A DNA stretch of 64,000 nt, taken from contig JAKLJG010000002.1 in NCBI GenBank assembly GCA_023151255.1, positions 1-64,000 on the forward strand, written 5' to 3'. This DNA comes from Cyclobacteriaceae bacterium. Its GTDB lineage: Bacteria > Bacteroidota > Bacteroidia > Cytophagales > Cyclobacteriaceae. Positions 1-9,852 of the stretch are shown here, piece by piece (position 1 is the first letter of the stretch; each line of letters starts with the position of its first letter). The translations under genes were made by a program, and so were the position numbers. The notes beneath the pieces were generated by a model that worked only from the letters and a program-made list of their open reading frames with translations, had not been told where the DNA came from and did no database searches.

Positions 1-1272
<1,272 letters not shown>

Positions 1273-1366
1273 ACTACGCCCTATGTTCACGGATTTATTT
1301 TAATACTGCATTCATCTACCTTTTCCGGTAGTCAAAAAAATTGGAGTGTTTACACTCACTAATTTT

Positions 1367-1475
1367 AAGGTGACTATAGCAGTGGGGAACACCTCTTCCC
1401 ATTCCGAACAGAGCAGTTAAGCCCACTTGCGCTGATGGTACTGGGATAATACCCGGGAGAGTAAGTCGTTGCCTG
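1367..1475 (+). rRNA. rrf: 5S ribosomal RNA
   Basis: A sequence of about 109 nt beginning 'aaggtgactatagcagtggg' and ending 'gtaagtcgttgcct' carries the hallmark 5S core 'cccattccgaacagagcagt' and the helix closing after 'gggagagtaagt'. It follows the 23S gene by about 95 nt, the normal order of a bacterial rRNA operon. End coordinates are estimated to within a few bases. Confidence 0.95.
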
Positions 1476-1485
1476 TTTTTTATCT

Positions 1486-1513
1486 AAGCCCCGTAGTAAT
1501 ACGGGGCTTTTTT
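1486..1513 (+). terminator. Intrinsic terminator of the rRNA operon
   Basis: An inverted repeat with arms aagccccgt (1486-1494) and acggggctt (1501-1509) is followed by a run of T. It lies just after 5S rRNA and before the converging M16 gene, so it ends the rRNA transcript. Confidence 0.9.
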
Positions 1514-1547
1514 GTTTTTATCGGGTGTTTTGGCTTTTTTAATAATA

Positions 1548-2807
1548 CTAGCCTGCTGTAATTATCAATAAGTTGCTCTCGTGGAGATGTTCCTCGGCTA
1601 TTTCAGCCAATTTCTTAGCGGAAATTTTTTGAATTTGATTAACCAGATCTTGGTAGTAGTTATTATTAAGTTGATTTAAATAAATAGACTTAAGTTTTTC
1701 GGTATGAGCAAAGGGAGTATTAATTTCAGTAAAGAGGCTGCCCAGAAAGTGGTTTTTTACCACCTGCAGCTCAGCATCCTCAAGCGCAAAAGTTCTGAAT
1801 TTTTTGAGAGTAGATTTAATCTCGTCTATTGCAAGACTTCTATGTTCTTTGTTAACGTCAGCACTAATAATAAAATATGCATGGTGTATTAACGGGTGTA
1901 TTGCTGAGTGAATACCGTAGGTCAGACCTTTGTCTTCACGAAGCCTCTGCATTAAGTGTGAACCGAAATAACCCCCAATTGCATGATTTGCAAGAACCAG
2001 ACCTTGGTAATCTGGGTGTTTTCTGGAAATGACCAGTTTTCCTAAGCGAAGTGACGTCTGAAAACTTTCATTTTTTTTTATATGAACTGAACCTTTACCA
2101 CTTGACGAAATCTGTGCGGAGGATAACGGAACCTCCTGTACAGGAATCTGTGTCAACTTTTCAATTATACTGGCTTTGAGTGCCTCAGATAGCCTGCCGG
2201 TGGTAAACGCTGTAAAGTGTTTATAGTGTTTAGTGTGAAAAGATCTGAGTTCTTCGGAAGAGATTTGCTCTACATGGGTTTCATCCACTTCATTTCCATA
2301 GGGGTGGTCTTTCCCGAAAAGATTTTTTCGGAAGGCAGTAGAGGCCAGGTAACTGGTCTTTTCGCGGTTAATTTTGAGGTTTTGCAGGAAGATGCTTTTG
2401 AATTGAACTAACTCATCTGAAGGGAAACTGGGCCTGACACAAATTTCAACGAGCATATCCAATGCCTCACTGAAACGCTTGGTTAATCCAAATAGTGATA
2501 CTGAGACGAAGTCAAACCCGGGAGTAATTTCTAAGTGCATTCCGAGTGACTCTAATATTTCAGCAATCTGTTTGCTGGTTTTTGTTTTCGTTCCTTTTGT
2601 TAATAGATGGGCGGTGAAATATGAAATTCCCGGAATGCCTTCATACCATCGGCCTGCCGGGAAAATTAGTTCAAGCTTCACAACTTGTTGCTCGCCACCG
2701 TTAACAAAAAAAAGTTTTGCTCCTGTTTGAAGGTTTACCTGTTGCGGCTTTAACAGATTGAACGAATTATTTAATGAAAAAGGAGGCTGTAGGGTGCGAT
2801 CCAACAT
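1548..2807 (-). CDS. M16-family peptidase homologue, probably non-catalytic
   Basis: This 419-residue protein has the two-lobed M16 (insulinase/processing peptidase) fold by sequence pattern, with the conserved GIPGISYF region and, late in the protein, the segment 'MQRLREDKGLTYGIHS'. Active M16 enzymes carry HxxEH at the end of the first strand-helix unit. Here the matching residues 63-67 read YFTAH, so the first His and the catalytic Glu are missing. It therefore resembles the inactive subunit of an M16B pair. The ATG lies 5 bp after the porV stop, so it is the last gene of the porU-porV operon. No signal peptide is evident, which leaves its compartment open. A catalytic partner is not in the window. 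Confidence 0.85.
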   Translation of the reverse strand: MLDRTLQPPFSLNNSFNLLKPQQVNLQTGAKLFFVNGGEQQVVKLELIFPAGRWYEGIPGISYFTAHLLTKGTKTKTSKQIAEILESLGMHLEITPGFDFVSVSLFGLTKRFSEALDMLVEICVRPSFPSDELVQFKSIFLQNLKINREKTSYLASTAFRKNLFGKDHPYGNEVDETHVEQISSEELRSFHTKHYKHFTAFTTGRLSEALKASIIEKLTQIPVQEVPLSSAQISSSGKGSVHIKKNESFQTSLRLGKLVISRKHPDYQGLVLANHAIGGYFGSHLMQRLREDKGLTYGIHSAIHPLIHHAYFIISADVNKEHRSLAIDEIKSTLKKFRTFALEDAELQVVKNHFLGSLFTEINTPFAHTEKLKSIYLNQLNNNYYQDLVNQIQKISAKKLAEIAEEHLHESNLLIITAG

Positions 2808-2812
2808 TAGGA

Positions 2813-3955
2813 TTAATCGGTAACGGACTCTTCCCTTTCTTTCTTAACCTGAAACAACAACGAAAAACGAATAGTTTCGGCCAGCGGGTTTTCGCGGCCG
2901 TTGGTTGGAACGAGGTAGGCAACATCAATGCCAAAGGATTTTTGATTTCTGAAGCCAACTCCTAGGGTGAGGTACTTACGGTTTCCTTTTTCTTTTGATT
3001 CAAGAAAATATCCGATGCGGCCCGCAAATGTATTATTATACCAATACTCAATCCCCATGTTCAATATGATCTCCTTGATTTCCTCCGAGAAACCATCGGG
3101 TGCATCTGAAAAGGAGTTGAACATACCGCTTAGTACTGATTGTCCCTTGTCAATAGTAGGTACAAGCAATTTGTTTAGATCCATCGCAAAGCTTATTGAG
3201 TTGAACGGATCAAGTTCGGTGGTATAAACACCACCTAATTTCAGGTTGGTAGGTATAAAATTTTCGTTGGCGTCATCGGTGTAAGACACTTTTGGGCCAA
3301 TGTTGGAAATCAATGCACCAAGCGACAATGTAGAATTTTTTGCTCCTTTCATCAACTTGTTGTAATAAACGCCTATATCAACCGCGGCTGAATTGATAGG
3401 GCGTGTATCTGTACCGGATGGAAACGCACCGGTCAGGTTAGAATAAATATATCTTCCCGTTAAACCAACACTTAATTCTTCGGTTAGCATCCGGGAATAA
3501 GTGAAGTCTAAGGACATTTCTCGGGGGTTGAAGTCGCCAAGTGGTTCGTTGCCGGTACCTCTGAAACTGATGTTGCCCATGTCGAAATATTTCATCGAAA
3601 GAGCAACAGCCTGTTCGCGAGTAATTTTGTAAAACCCTGAAAGATAGGAAATCCACATATCGTTGATGATCTTACCCAGCCAGGGGGTGTAGGAGATCGA
3701 GCCTCCATAGGCCTTGTCAATGAATACCAGTTTGGCCGGATTCCAGTAAGCTGAGTTGGCATCTGGTGCTGTTGCAACTCCAACATCGCCTAATGCTGCA
3801 TTGCGTGCATCCGGGCTGATGGTTAGAAATGGAACAGCGGTGGTGATCACACGAAAGGTGGTGTCGGCCCCGGTGATTACTCCGGTCTGTTGTGCATAAC
3901 CAACAGAAAGCAGGAAAGATGCAGTAAGAAGTGTAAGCGTGGAATGAACCTTCAT
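2813..3955 (-). CDS. porV: Type IX secretion system outer-membrane protein PorV
   Basis: This is a 380-residue outer-membrane beta-barrel with a signal peptide (residues 1-21, ending GYAQ). The mature start has the PorV signature, FLTISPDARNAALGDVGVA followed by NSAYWNPAKL. PorV (LptO) is the FadL-like shuttle that takes T9SS cargo from the SprA translocon to the PorU sortase at the cell surface. Length and motifs fit the family. It lies 29 bp downstream of porU, the partner it binds in the attachment complex, and shares the operon with pssA upstream. Confidence is high because of both sequence and context. Confidence 0.96.
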   Translation of the reverse strand: MKVHSTLTLLTASFLLSVGYAQQTGVITGADTTFRVITTAVPFLTISPDARNAALGDVGVATAPDANSAYWNPAKLVFIDKAYGGSISYTPWLGKIINDMWISYLSGFYKITREQAVALSMKYFDMGNISFRGTGNEPLGDFNPREMSLDFTYSRMLTEELSVGLTGRYIYSNLTGAFPSGTDTRPINSAAVDIGVYYNKLMKGAKNSTLSLGALISNIGPKVSYTDDANENFIPTNLKLGGVYTTELDPFNSISFAMDLNKLLVPTIDKGQSVLSGMFNSFSDAPDGFSEEIKEIILNMGIEYWYNNTFAGRIGYFLESKEKGNRKYLTLGVGFRNQKSFGIDVAYLVPTNGRENPLAETIRFSLLFQVKKEREESVTD

Positions 3956-3984
3956 GTGTTAGGCTTCAAAGGTTTCAAAGATAA

Positions 3985-6900
3985 TTAATTCGCGATAATA
4001 AGTTTTGTAACCCGCTCATTTTTAGAGCCATTGGTTATTGAACGCATGCTGATCCGGGCATAGTATAAACCGGCTTTAAGATATTTTAAAGGCTCTTCCG
4101 TACGGTAAAATTCAGCCAGATTAACCTGGTAAGGACTTTCAGGCACAAAAAAATTGATTCGATTAACTTCCTGTCCGGTATAATCGTAAAGGCTAAGTAC
4201 TCCTTCCAAATCATCCCCGCTTCTATTATGTGTAAAGTATAGTTTTGTTGATTCGGTAAACGGATTAGGGTAGTTACCAAATGTCTCAATAAAAAGGCCC
4301 TCTTCGCCTACCGAAAAATTAATCGAGGCCTGGGCAGGATTATTATGAACATCCCAGGCACTTAAGGTAAGAGTATGCTTACCCGCTTGCAAAGGAGGAA
4401 GCGTAAATTCGATTGTGCCTTTTCTGAAATTATTGACATCAGCTACGTAATAGTTGTTAAGAATAAAAGTTTGATTGTCATCAATCGCAGCAACAAGGCT
4501 GTTGCCGATTCCGTATGCGGAGATGTTAATTCCGCTATCATCGGAAAGACGGGCGATTAACCGGGCAGGAGAGGGTACAATTCCTCCTTCAATAAAAGTA
4601 GTGTCACCAACAAATAACCGGATTTCCGGTGGCGTATTATCAGCTGCGGGAGACGGTTCGCTCAATCCTATTTTAAATGCTTTTGAAAAGCCGGAGGCAT
4701 CGGTTAATTGCTCTTCATGATGGGCATACAAACTCAGTTTACCGGTGCCAACGGAATAGGCAATGTTTTTCGGTACAATAAGCTCCATACTGAACGTTCC
4801 GTTTTGGATCTGGGCCTGTCCCCGGTAAAGTGCATTGAACCACTGGGTGTATGTGAATGGCGGATTTTCATCCTCCAACGTCTGAAAGGAGGTTTCTTTG
4901 TCGAACAATGTGGCATATAAGATGCCATTAAATGAAGTATTTACCGTATGGGTATGGTCGGTTACTTTTCCAGCAATGGTAACATGCGATAATGCTCTTA
5001 GGGTATCGCTTCCGGCTTGGGTTTTTATTTCATCTATTTCAATCCCGAATTCGGGCATGCCGAGGTATAATGAGGGATCGCCAATTAGTGAAAAATTGCG
5101 GTTTGATATCCCGCTAATACTGTTATTTTTTGTTCTGCGGAAAATATCGCCTACTTCGGTGTAAGCATTATCGGTTTTGTGAAACAGGGCCTCATAAAAT
5201 GCCTGGTTCAATGCAAAGTTGGTGCTTGAACTTACCGGCCGGGCTGTGGTAACCAGGGCAATGGCCCCGCCATTTTTTTGCAGCATACACAATTCGCCAC
5301 CTGAAAGAAATATTGGATCATCCTGCCGGCCAAATTCGCAGGTTGCTGTGAGCAATAATGGTAGTCGCTTGTTCTGTAGTTCAGCAATCATCAAGTCATC
5401 AAAAATTCTTTCCTGTGCCCACTGGCGTTCTCCACCATGCCCGGTATAGTTAATGATGAGTGCACCATCATAAAAAGCCTTTTCAATGGCAGCTCTTGCT
5501 TCGGGTGAGGTTTGCCCCGAAGCACCTGCTAACTGAGGGAAGGCATCGAGGTAGATTTTGTGTGGGTTAAAAAAAGCCTGACTGGCTTCAATGGCTTCAG
5601 CCAGTTGGTCGGCCTGACTTTGATGAATATTAAAATCGCCATCATCGGCAATAAACGCGATATTTTTTCTCCAGGGACCGGCCAGTTTGGTGTCGGTGTC
5701 GTATGCAATTATTTTATCAACTACTGTTTTGGCTTCGCTGAGTGTTTTTACTGGCAACCGGCCTACACCGATGTCCATGCTGTGATTAACGGGCGGATCT
5801 TCGGACCACTCGCCTTCGTGGTTCTCTAGAAAAGTAAAGTAATCATCGGAGGAATAAGTTTGTAGCGGATGCAATGAATTACGCGACTCGTATGTGGGAA
5901 CAAAGTTGCGGTTCGTTGCTAAAATATTTTTATAGTCGTAGGTACCTTTCCCAAACAGCAAAACTGCGCGTAGTGAGCCGGGTGCTTTATCGTATAGGTG
6001 TTTAACAAAATCGCGAAGGGCGGTTACATCCTGCCGGCCGCTGGAAAATTCGTTATAGATTTCAGTTGTTGTAACTACGGAAACAGTCCAACCGTTTACA
6101 GCCATCCGATGATTGGCCAGTCGCTGGGCTTCATGCTTAAAATCAGGGTGGGTTACTAGTAACAAGTTAGGCGTGGACTGTGCTCGCAGGTTTTGATTGG
6201 CAACCTTTCCGATCAACTCAGGAGCGGGCGCAGTGGGTTGAAATGCAATATAGTTTTGAAGAGTAAGTGAAGGCGCTGCAAAAGTAAGGGTGCCGGTTTG
6301 GAGGGTGGCCTTTTGAAGAGCAGGATTTAATGGATCGGTGATATTCCAAATGCGTGTGGAAGTCGTTGCCTGCCCGATTGAATACCTGGAAACAGGCTGT
6401 TGCAAGCTGGCCAGTGACCGGAAAATTGTTTGGTGACCTTGTATGATAAGCTGTTGTGTTACCTGAATCAGGCAAAAATCAAGGTAGCCGATGGATCGGC
6501 TTGATGTACTTTTTATGTATTGATAGCGGAGTTCTTGTTTAGATTTTGTTGGAGCTGAAACTGCAGATGAATTGACAATAATTGTATCGCGTTTGTGGCG
6601 TCCTTTAATACCATATTGAATATTGGGAATGGCAGCTATCGGTTGCTGACCAATTTGTATCCCGTTTAAAAATAAAGTAAACGAGGTGTTGTCAATCGAT
6701 TGCCCCATAACATCCGATACGATTTTTATAGGTGTGTTGGGCATTACATCGGAGAAGCTGAAAGAAAGTGTTAACTCAGTACTTAAATCAAATCGTTCGC
6801 CAAACCATTCGCGGCCCGACTTCAATTCGTTATGCTGATCAAGTTCATGGTAAGCAAAGTTTTCAAAGGTATTGACTGTTGGAAATCCTGTGCCTGCATC

Positions 6901-7389
6901 CGCATTAATTTCAACACGTTTACCATTTGCCTGGCCTACAGTAATGAAATAATAATTCCGGTTATCGTAAAGATTCTTTTCGTATCTGAAAATTTCTCTT
7001 TGGTTATCGAATGAAATTTTATCAGGACCCTCGGCATAAAACAAGATAAAGTCCTGAGAATTGAAAACTCCATCCTCTTCACCCTGAATGTAGATGGCCA
7101 GTTCGGTTAAATCGGTTGGTCGCGGAGCACTGTTTGCCTGAGGCAGCATGCCGCCAACATTTCCGTAGATACTGATTTTGCGGGGATCGGTTTTCGGATC
7201 AAACCCCATTTTTTTGAACAGGTTTAAATCAATGCGGTAAACTCCGTTTTGCTTTACAGCTACTTTGTACCAGTTGCCGGAATGAAGTACTGATGACTGG
7301 CCTGAAGCGGTTATGCAAACAACCACCGCGGCAACAAGTATAGTAGCCTTTAATCTGTAAAAGGAAATAAAAAGTGGAGCCTCCGACAC
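3985..7389 (-). CDS. porU: Type IX secretion system sortase PorU
   Basis: This 1,134-residue protein is the gingipain-like (C25) sortase that removes the C-terminal signal from T9SS cargo and attaches the cargo to the cell surface. The C25 domain is in the middle. The catalytic His is about 651 (NYTGHGGE) and the catalytic Cys is 684 (TATCEFGRQDDP). A hydrophobic signal segment follows residue 12, and the C-terminus (FGNYPNPFTESTKLYF, then LKAGLYYARI) looks like a type A sorting domain, as is usual for PorU. The reading frame opens with GTG at 7389, 12 nt after the pssA stop, and I see no better ATG. It is followed by porV. Confidence 0.95.
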   Translation of the reverse strand: MSEAPLFISFYRLKATILVAAVVVCITASGQSSVLHSGNWYKVAVKQNGVYRIDLNLFKKMGFDPKTDPRKISIYGNVGGMLPQANSAPRPTDLTELAIYIQGEEDGVFNSQDFILFYAEGPDKISFDNQREIFRYEKNLYDNRNYYFITVGQANGKRVEINADAGTGFPTVNTFENFAYHELDQHNELKSGREWFGERFDLSTELTLSFSFSDVMPNTPIKIVSDVMGQSIDNTSFTLFLNGIQIGQQPIAAIPNIQYGIKGRHKRDTIIVNSSAVSAPTKSKQELRYQYIKSTSSRSIGYLDFCLIQVTQQLIIQGHQTIFRSLASLQQPVSRYSIGQATTSTRIWNITDPLNPALQKATLQTGTLTFAAPSLTLQNYIAFQPTAPAPELIGKVANQNLRAQSTPNLLLVTHPDFKHEAQRLANHRMAVNGWTVSVVTTTEIYNEFSSGRQDVTALRDFVKHLYDKAPGSLRAVLLFGKGTYDYKNILATNRNFVPTYESRNSLHPLQTYSSDDYFTFLENHEGEWSEDPPVNHSMDIGVGRLPVKTLSEAKTVVDKIIAYDTDTKLAGPWRKNIAFIADDGDFNIHQSQADQLAEAIEASQAFFNPHKIYLDAFPQLAGASGQTSPEARAAIEKAFYDGALIINYTGHGGERQWAQERIFDDLMIAELQNKRLPLLLTATCEFGRQDDPIFLSGGELCMLQKNGGAIALVTTARPVSSSTNFALNQAFYEALFHKTDNAYTEVGDIFRRTKNNSISGISNRNFSLIGDPSLYLGMPEFGIEIDEIKTQAGSDTLRALSHVTIAGKVTDHTHTVNTSFNGILYATLFDKETSFQTLEDENPPFTYTQWFNALYRGQAQIQNGTFSMELIVPKNIAYSVGTGKLSLYAHHEEQLTDASGFSKAFKIGLSEPSPAADNTPPEIRLFVGDTTFIEGGIVPSPARLIARLSDDSGINISAYGIGNSLVAAIDDNQTFILNNYYVADVNNFRKGTIEFTLPPLQAGKHTLTLSAWDVHNNPAQASINFSVGEEGLFIETFGNYPNPFTESTKLYFTHNRSGDDLEGVLSLYDYTGQEVNRINFFVPESPYQVNLAEFYRTEEPLKYLKAGLYYARISMRSITNGSKNERVTKLIIAN

Positions 7390-7401
7390 AGCGTTTCAGT
7401 T

Positions 7402-8073
7402 CTACTTTAAAATGAGTTTAGCTAGTAACGAAAAGGCGATATACAGTAGTATAACAAGCGGTATGGCTACCAGCTTAAACAGGCTTAAAAGTAATACGGC
7501 TGTAAATAAAAAGGTAAACCTGATTTCATTGCCCTTCCAGGAAAACGACTTGAATTTAATGGCAAATAACCGGATGGGTGAAACCAATAGCCAGGATGAT
7601 ATTAGGGTAATAACCATCAGTTGAATCGGTTGTTGAAGCAGGGCAAGGGTTGTTTCAGGTAACAGGGGTAGGGAGGTTAGCAGCATAGCATTGGCTGGTG
7701 TGGGTAAGCCCCTGAATGAATCTGTTTGGGTTTCATCAGTATTAAAAATGGCCAGCCGCAGTGCAGAAAAGGCTGCAATTAAAAGTGAAGAAAAGGCTAT
7801 TGCCTCGGGTACATCAGCGGGCCACAGTTTATAGATAGCCAATGCGGGAAGCACGCCAAAACTTACCACATCAGCTAATGAATCAAGTTCTTTACCGATA
7901 GCAGATTGTGTTTTAAGCAGCCTCGCTGCAAAACCATCCATAAAATCAAAAACACAGGCAACCCAAACAAAGTAGGCAGCCGGTATGGGTTTATCCTCAA
8001 GCAGGTAAACTAAGCCGATACATCCGCAAAGCAGATTGCCGATTGTAAGTATGTTTGGAATGAACCGCTTCAT
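7402..8073 (-). CDS. pssA: CDP-diacylglycerol--serine O-phosphatidyltransferase
   Basis: This is a 223-residue multi-pass inner-membrane enzyme that makes phosphatidylserine, the precursor of phosphatidylethanolamine. The CDP-alcohol phosphatidyltransferase signature is complete: D46-G47, A50-R51, G60, D64 and D68 (MDGFAAR, then G-KEL-D-SLA-D). It starts 2 bp after the stop of the upstream MBL gene and is followed closely by porU, so phospholipid synthesis and T9SS surface assembly are co-transcribed. The length is typical of the Bacteroidota enzyme. Confidence 0.95.
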   Translation of the reverse strand: MKRFIPNILTIGNLLCGCIGLVYLLEDKPIPAAYFVWVACVFDFMDGFAARLLKTQSAIGKELDSLADVVSFGVLPALAIYKLWPADVPEAIAFSSLLIAAFSALRLAIFNTDETQTDSFRGLPTPANAMLLTSLPLLPETTLALLQQPIQLMVITLISSWLLVSPIRLFAIKFKSFSWKGNEIRFTFLFTAVLLLSLFKLVAIPLVILLYIAFSLLAKLILK

Positions 8074-8075
8074 AG

Positions 8076-8723
8076 TTATCGGACTAAAGCGCAGAATGGA
8101 TTCGTCCGTTTTTCATACCCAATGGTTGTTGTTGGGCCATGCCCGCAATATACGGTTACCTCATCGGGTAATGAAAAAAGTTTGGTGTGAATGCTTTCAA
8201 TCAGGGTATCGTAATTACCTCCGGGCAAATCGGTTCTGCCAATGCTGTTCTCAAACAATACATCCCCGCTGATGAGTATGTTGTTTTCCTGATTATACAA
8301 TGCAATATGCCCCGGGCTGTGCCCCGGAACAAACAACACATAAAACTGGTAATTGCCTGCAACAACAACATCGTTTTCAGAAAGAAAACCATCAGGTTGT
8401 GCCTCATAATAAAATGGGAATCCGTAGTTGGGGGCATAGGTTTTTACTGCTTTAAGCAGCGGTTCTTCAAGGTGATGAATAAAAAGCGGAACCTGGTATT
8501 TCGATTTAACAAAATAGTTGCCCAGCACATGGTCGATATGGCAATGGGTGTTGATCAGTTCCTTTACAATCAGGTGGTTTCTGGAAATATAATCAGCCAG
8601 GTAATTTTCTTCTTCCCTGCTGCAACACCCTGGGTCAATAATGATAGTTTCTTTTGTATCATCATAAACTACGTAGGTATTTTCTGCAAACGGATTGAAT
8701 GTAAAACTTTGGATGTGAAGCAT
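8076..8723 (-). CDS. MBL-fold metallo-hydrolase, glyoxalase II-like
   Basis: This 215-residue protein is a small cytoplasmic metallo-beta-lactamase-fold hydrolase. The zinc motif HxHxDH is at residues 60-65 (THCHIDH), with further ligands in GHSPGH and ISGDVLF. These proteins hydrolyse thioesters such as S-lactoylglutathione or act on related small molecules; the substrate here is unknown. It is the first gene of the pssA-porU-porV operon. A TATTTTTG promoter box ends only 4 nt before its ATG, so its message may have almost no leader. Confidence 0.9.
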   Translation of the reverse strand: MLHIQSFTFNPFAENTYVVYDDTKETIIIDPGCCSREEENYLADYISRNHLIVKELINTHCHIDHVLGNYFVKSKYQVPLFIHHLEEPLLKAVKTYAPNYGFPFYYEAQPDGFLSENDVVVAGNYQFYVLFVPGHSPGHIALYNQENNILISGDVLFENSIGRTDLPGGNYDTLIESIHTKLFSLPDEVTVYCGHGPTTTIGYEKRTNPFCALVR

Positions 8724-8727
8724 AACT

Positions 8728-8735
8728 CAAAAATA
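8728..8735 (-). promoter_or_regulatory. Promoter -7 box (TATTTTTG) for the MBL-pssA-porUV operon
   Basis: On the minus strand the box reads TATTTTTG, matching the Bacteroidota TAnnTTTG element, and its final G is 5 nt from the A of the ATG at 8723. No clear TTG lies at the -33 position. If used, transcription would start at or next to the start codon. Confidence 0.5.
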
Positions 8736-8778
8736 ATCCGGATTTTTGGCATTTCGGACTCTCTGCTGCAAATAGTCA

Positions 8779-9843
8779 ATGAACACTAAAACAGTTGATT
8801 ACCTGATTGTCGGGCAGGGGTTAGCCGGCTCCTGCCTGGCTGTTCAGTTATTGGAGCGTAAAAAGAAAATTGCAGTAATTGATCGGCCGATAGAGCATGC
8901 AGCCTCGCGCGTGGCTGCGGGGTTGTTCAACCCCATAACAGGAAAAACCTTTTCGCTTACCTGGCTGGCTGATAAATTGTTTTCATATCTGCACCTGTTT
9001 TATCAACATACGGAACAGGTAACAAGGCAGCATTTTTTTTATCCGATGCCGGTTTACCGGCCGTTTGCTTCGGCTGGTGAGCAAAACGACTGGATAGGCA
9101 AAAGTGCTGATAATCAATACGCACCTTATCTTGAAAAACTGAGTGCATCACCAATTTTTGAATTGCAGGTAAATAATCCCTATGGCGGTTTACTGTTAAA
9201 ACAATGCGGGTACCTGGACACCGTTAAATTTCTAAACGCAGTCCGAATGCTGATTTCGAAAAAAGGTATTTTGATTGAAGAGTTATTTAATGAAGATGAA
9301 CTTGGTTTACACTCAGGAGGCGTTTCATACCGGCACCTGAAAGCCGAAAGAGTAATTTTTTGCCAGGGTATCGCTGTTAATCAAAGTCGGTTTTTTTCGT
9401 GGCTGCCCATTCAGCCACTTAAAGGCGAAGTGCTTCAGCTTGAAACGGATGTGCAAGTGCCGCGAATTTACAACCGTGGTGTTTATGTAGTGCCCGGTGT
9501 GTGGAAAGCCGGGGCAACCTACAACCGGTTTGATACTTCACCAGGAGTTACACCGGTTGCCCGTAAGGAGTTGACTACTTCACTTGATTTGTTGGTCCGG
9601 TTTCCTTACCAAGTATCAAATCAGTTGTGGGGATTGAGGCCAACCGTGCCTGACCGCAGGCCTATACTGGGGTCTCATCCTGAGTTTAACAAGTTGGTTT
9701 TGTTTAATGGTTTGGGTACCAAAGGCGTGAGCCTTGCCCCGTATTTTTCGCATCATTTGGCAGAATGGCTTGAAAATGGCCTTGACTTGAACAATGCGGT
9801 GGCTGTTCAACGTTATAAATCATTATATTGGAAGTCTGCTTAG
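8779..9843 (+). CDS. FAD-dependent oxidoreductase (DAO family)
   Basis: This 354-residue protein carries an N-terminal Rossmann dinucleotide fold (VGQGLAGS, residues 11-18) and the C-terminal DAO pattern GLRPTVPDRRPILG, followed by LFNGLGTKGVSLAP. This family oxidises amine or amino-acid C-N bonds with FAD (glycine/D-amino-acid oxidase and MnmC C-domain types). The substrate cannot be read from the sequence. It is divergent from the MBL operon across 55 bp and is followed after 9 bp by the TolB-like gene, so the two may be co-transcribed. No signal peptide is seen, so it is probably cytoplasmic. Confidence 0.85.
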   Translation: MNTKTVDYLIVGQGLAGSCLAVQLLERKKKIAVIDRPIEHAASRVAAGLFNPITGKTFSLTWLADKLFSYLHLFYQHTEQVTRQHFFYPMPVYRPFASAGEQNDWIGKSADNQYAPYLEKLSASPIFELQVNNPYGGLLLKQCGYLDTVKFLNAVRMLISKKGILIEELFNEDELGLHSGGVSYRHLKAERVIFCQGIAVNQSRFFSWLPIQPLKGEVLQLETDVQVPRIYNRGVYVVPGVWKAGATYNRFDTSPGVTPVARKELTTSLDLLVRFPYQVSNQLWGLRPTVPDRRPILGSHPEFNKLVLFNGLGTKGVSLAPYFSHHLAEWLENGLDLNNAVAVQRYKSLYWKSA

Positions 9844-9852
9844 GAGGGTGAT

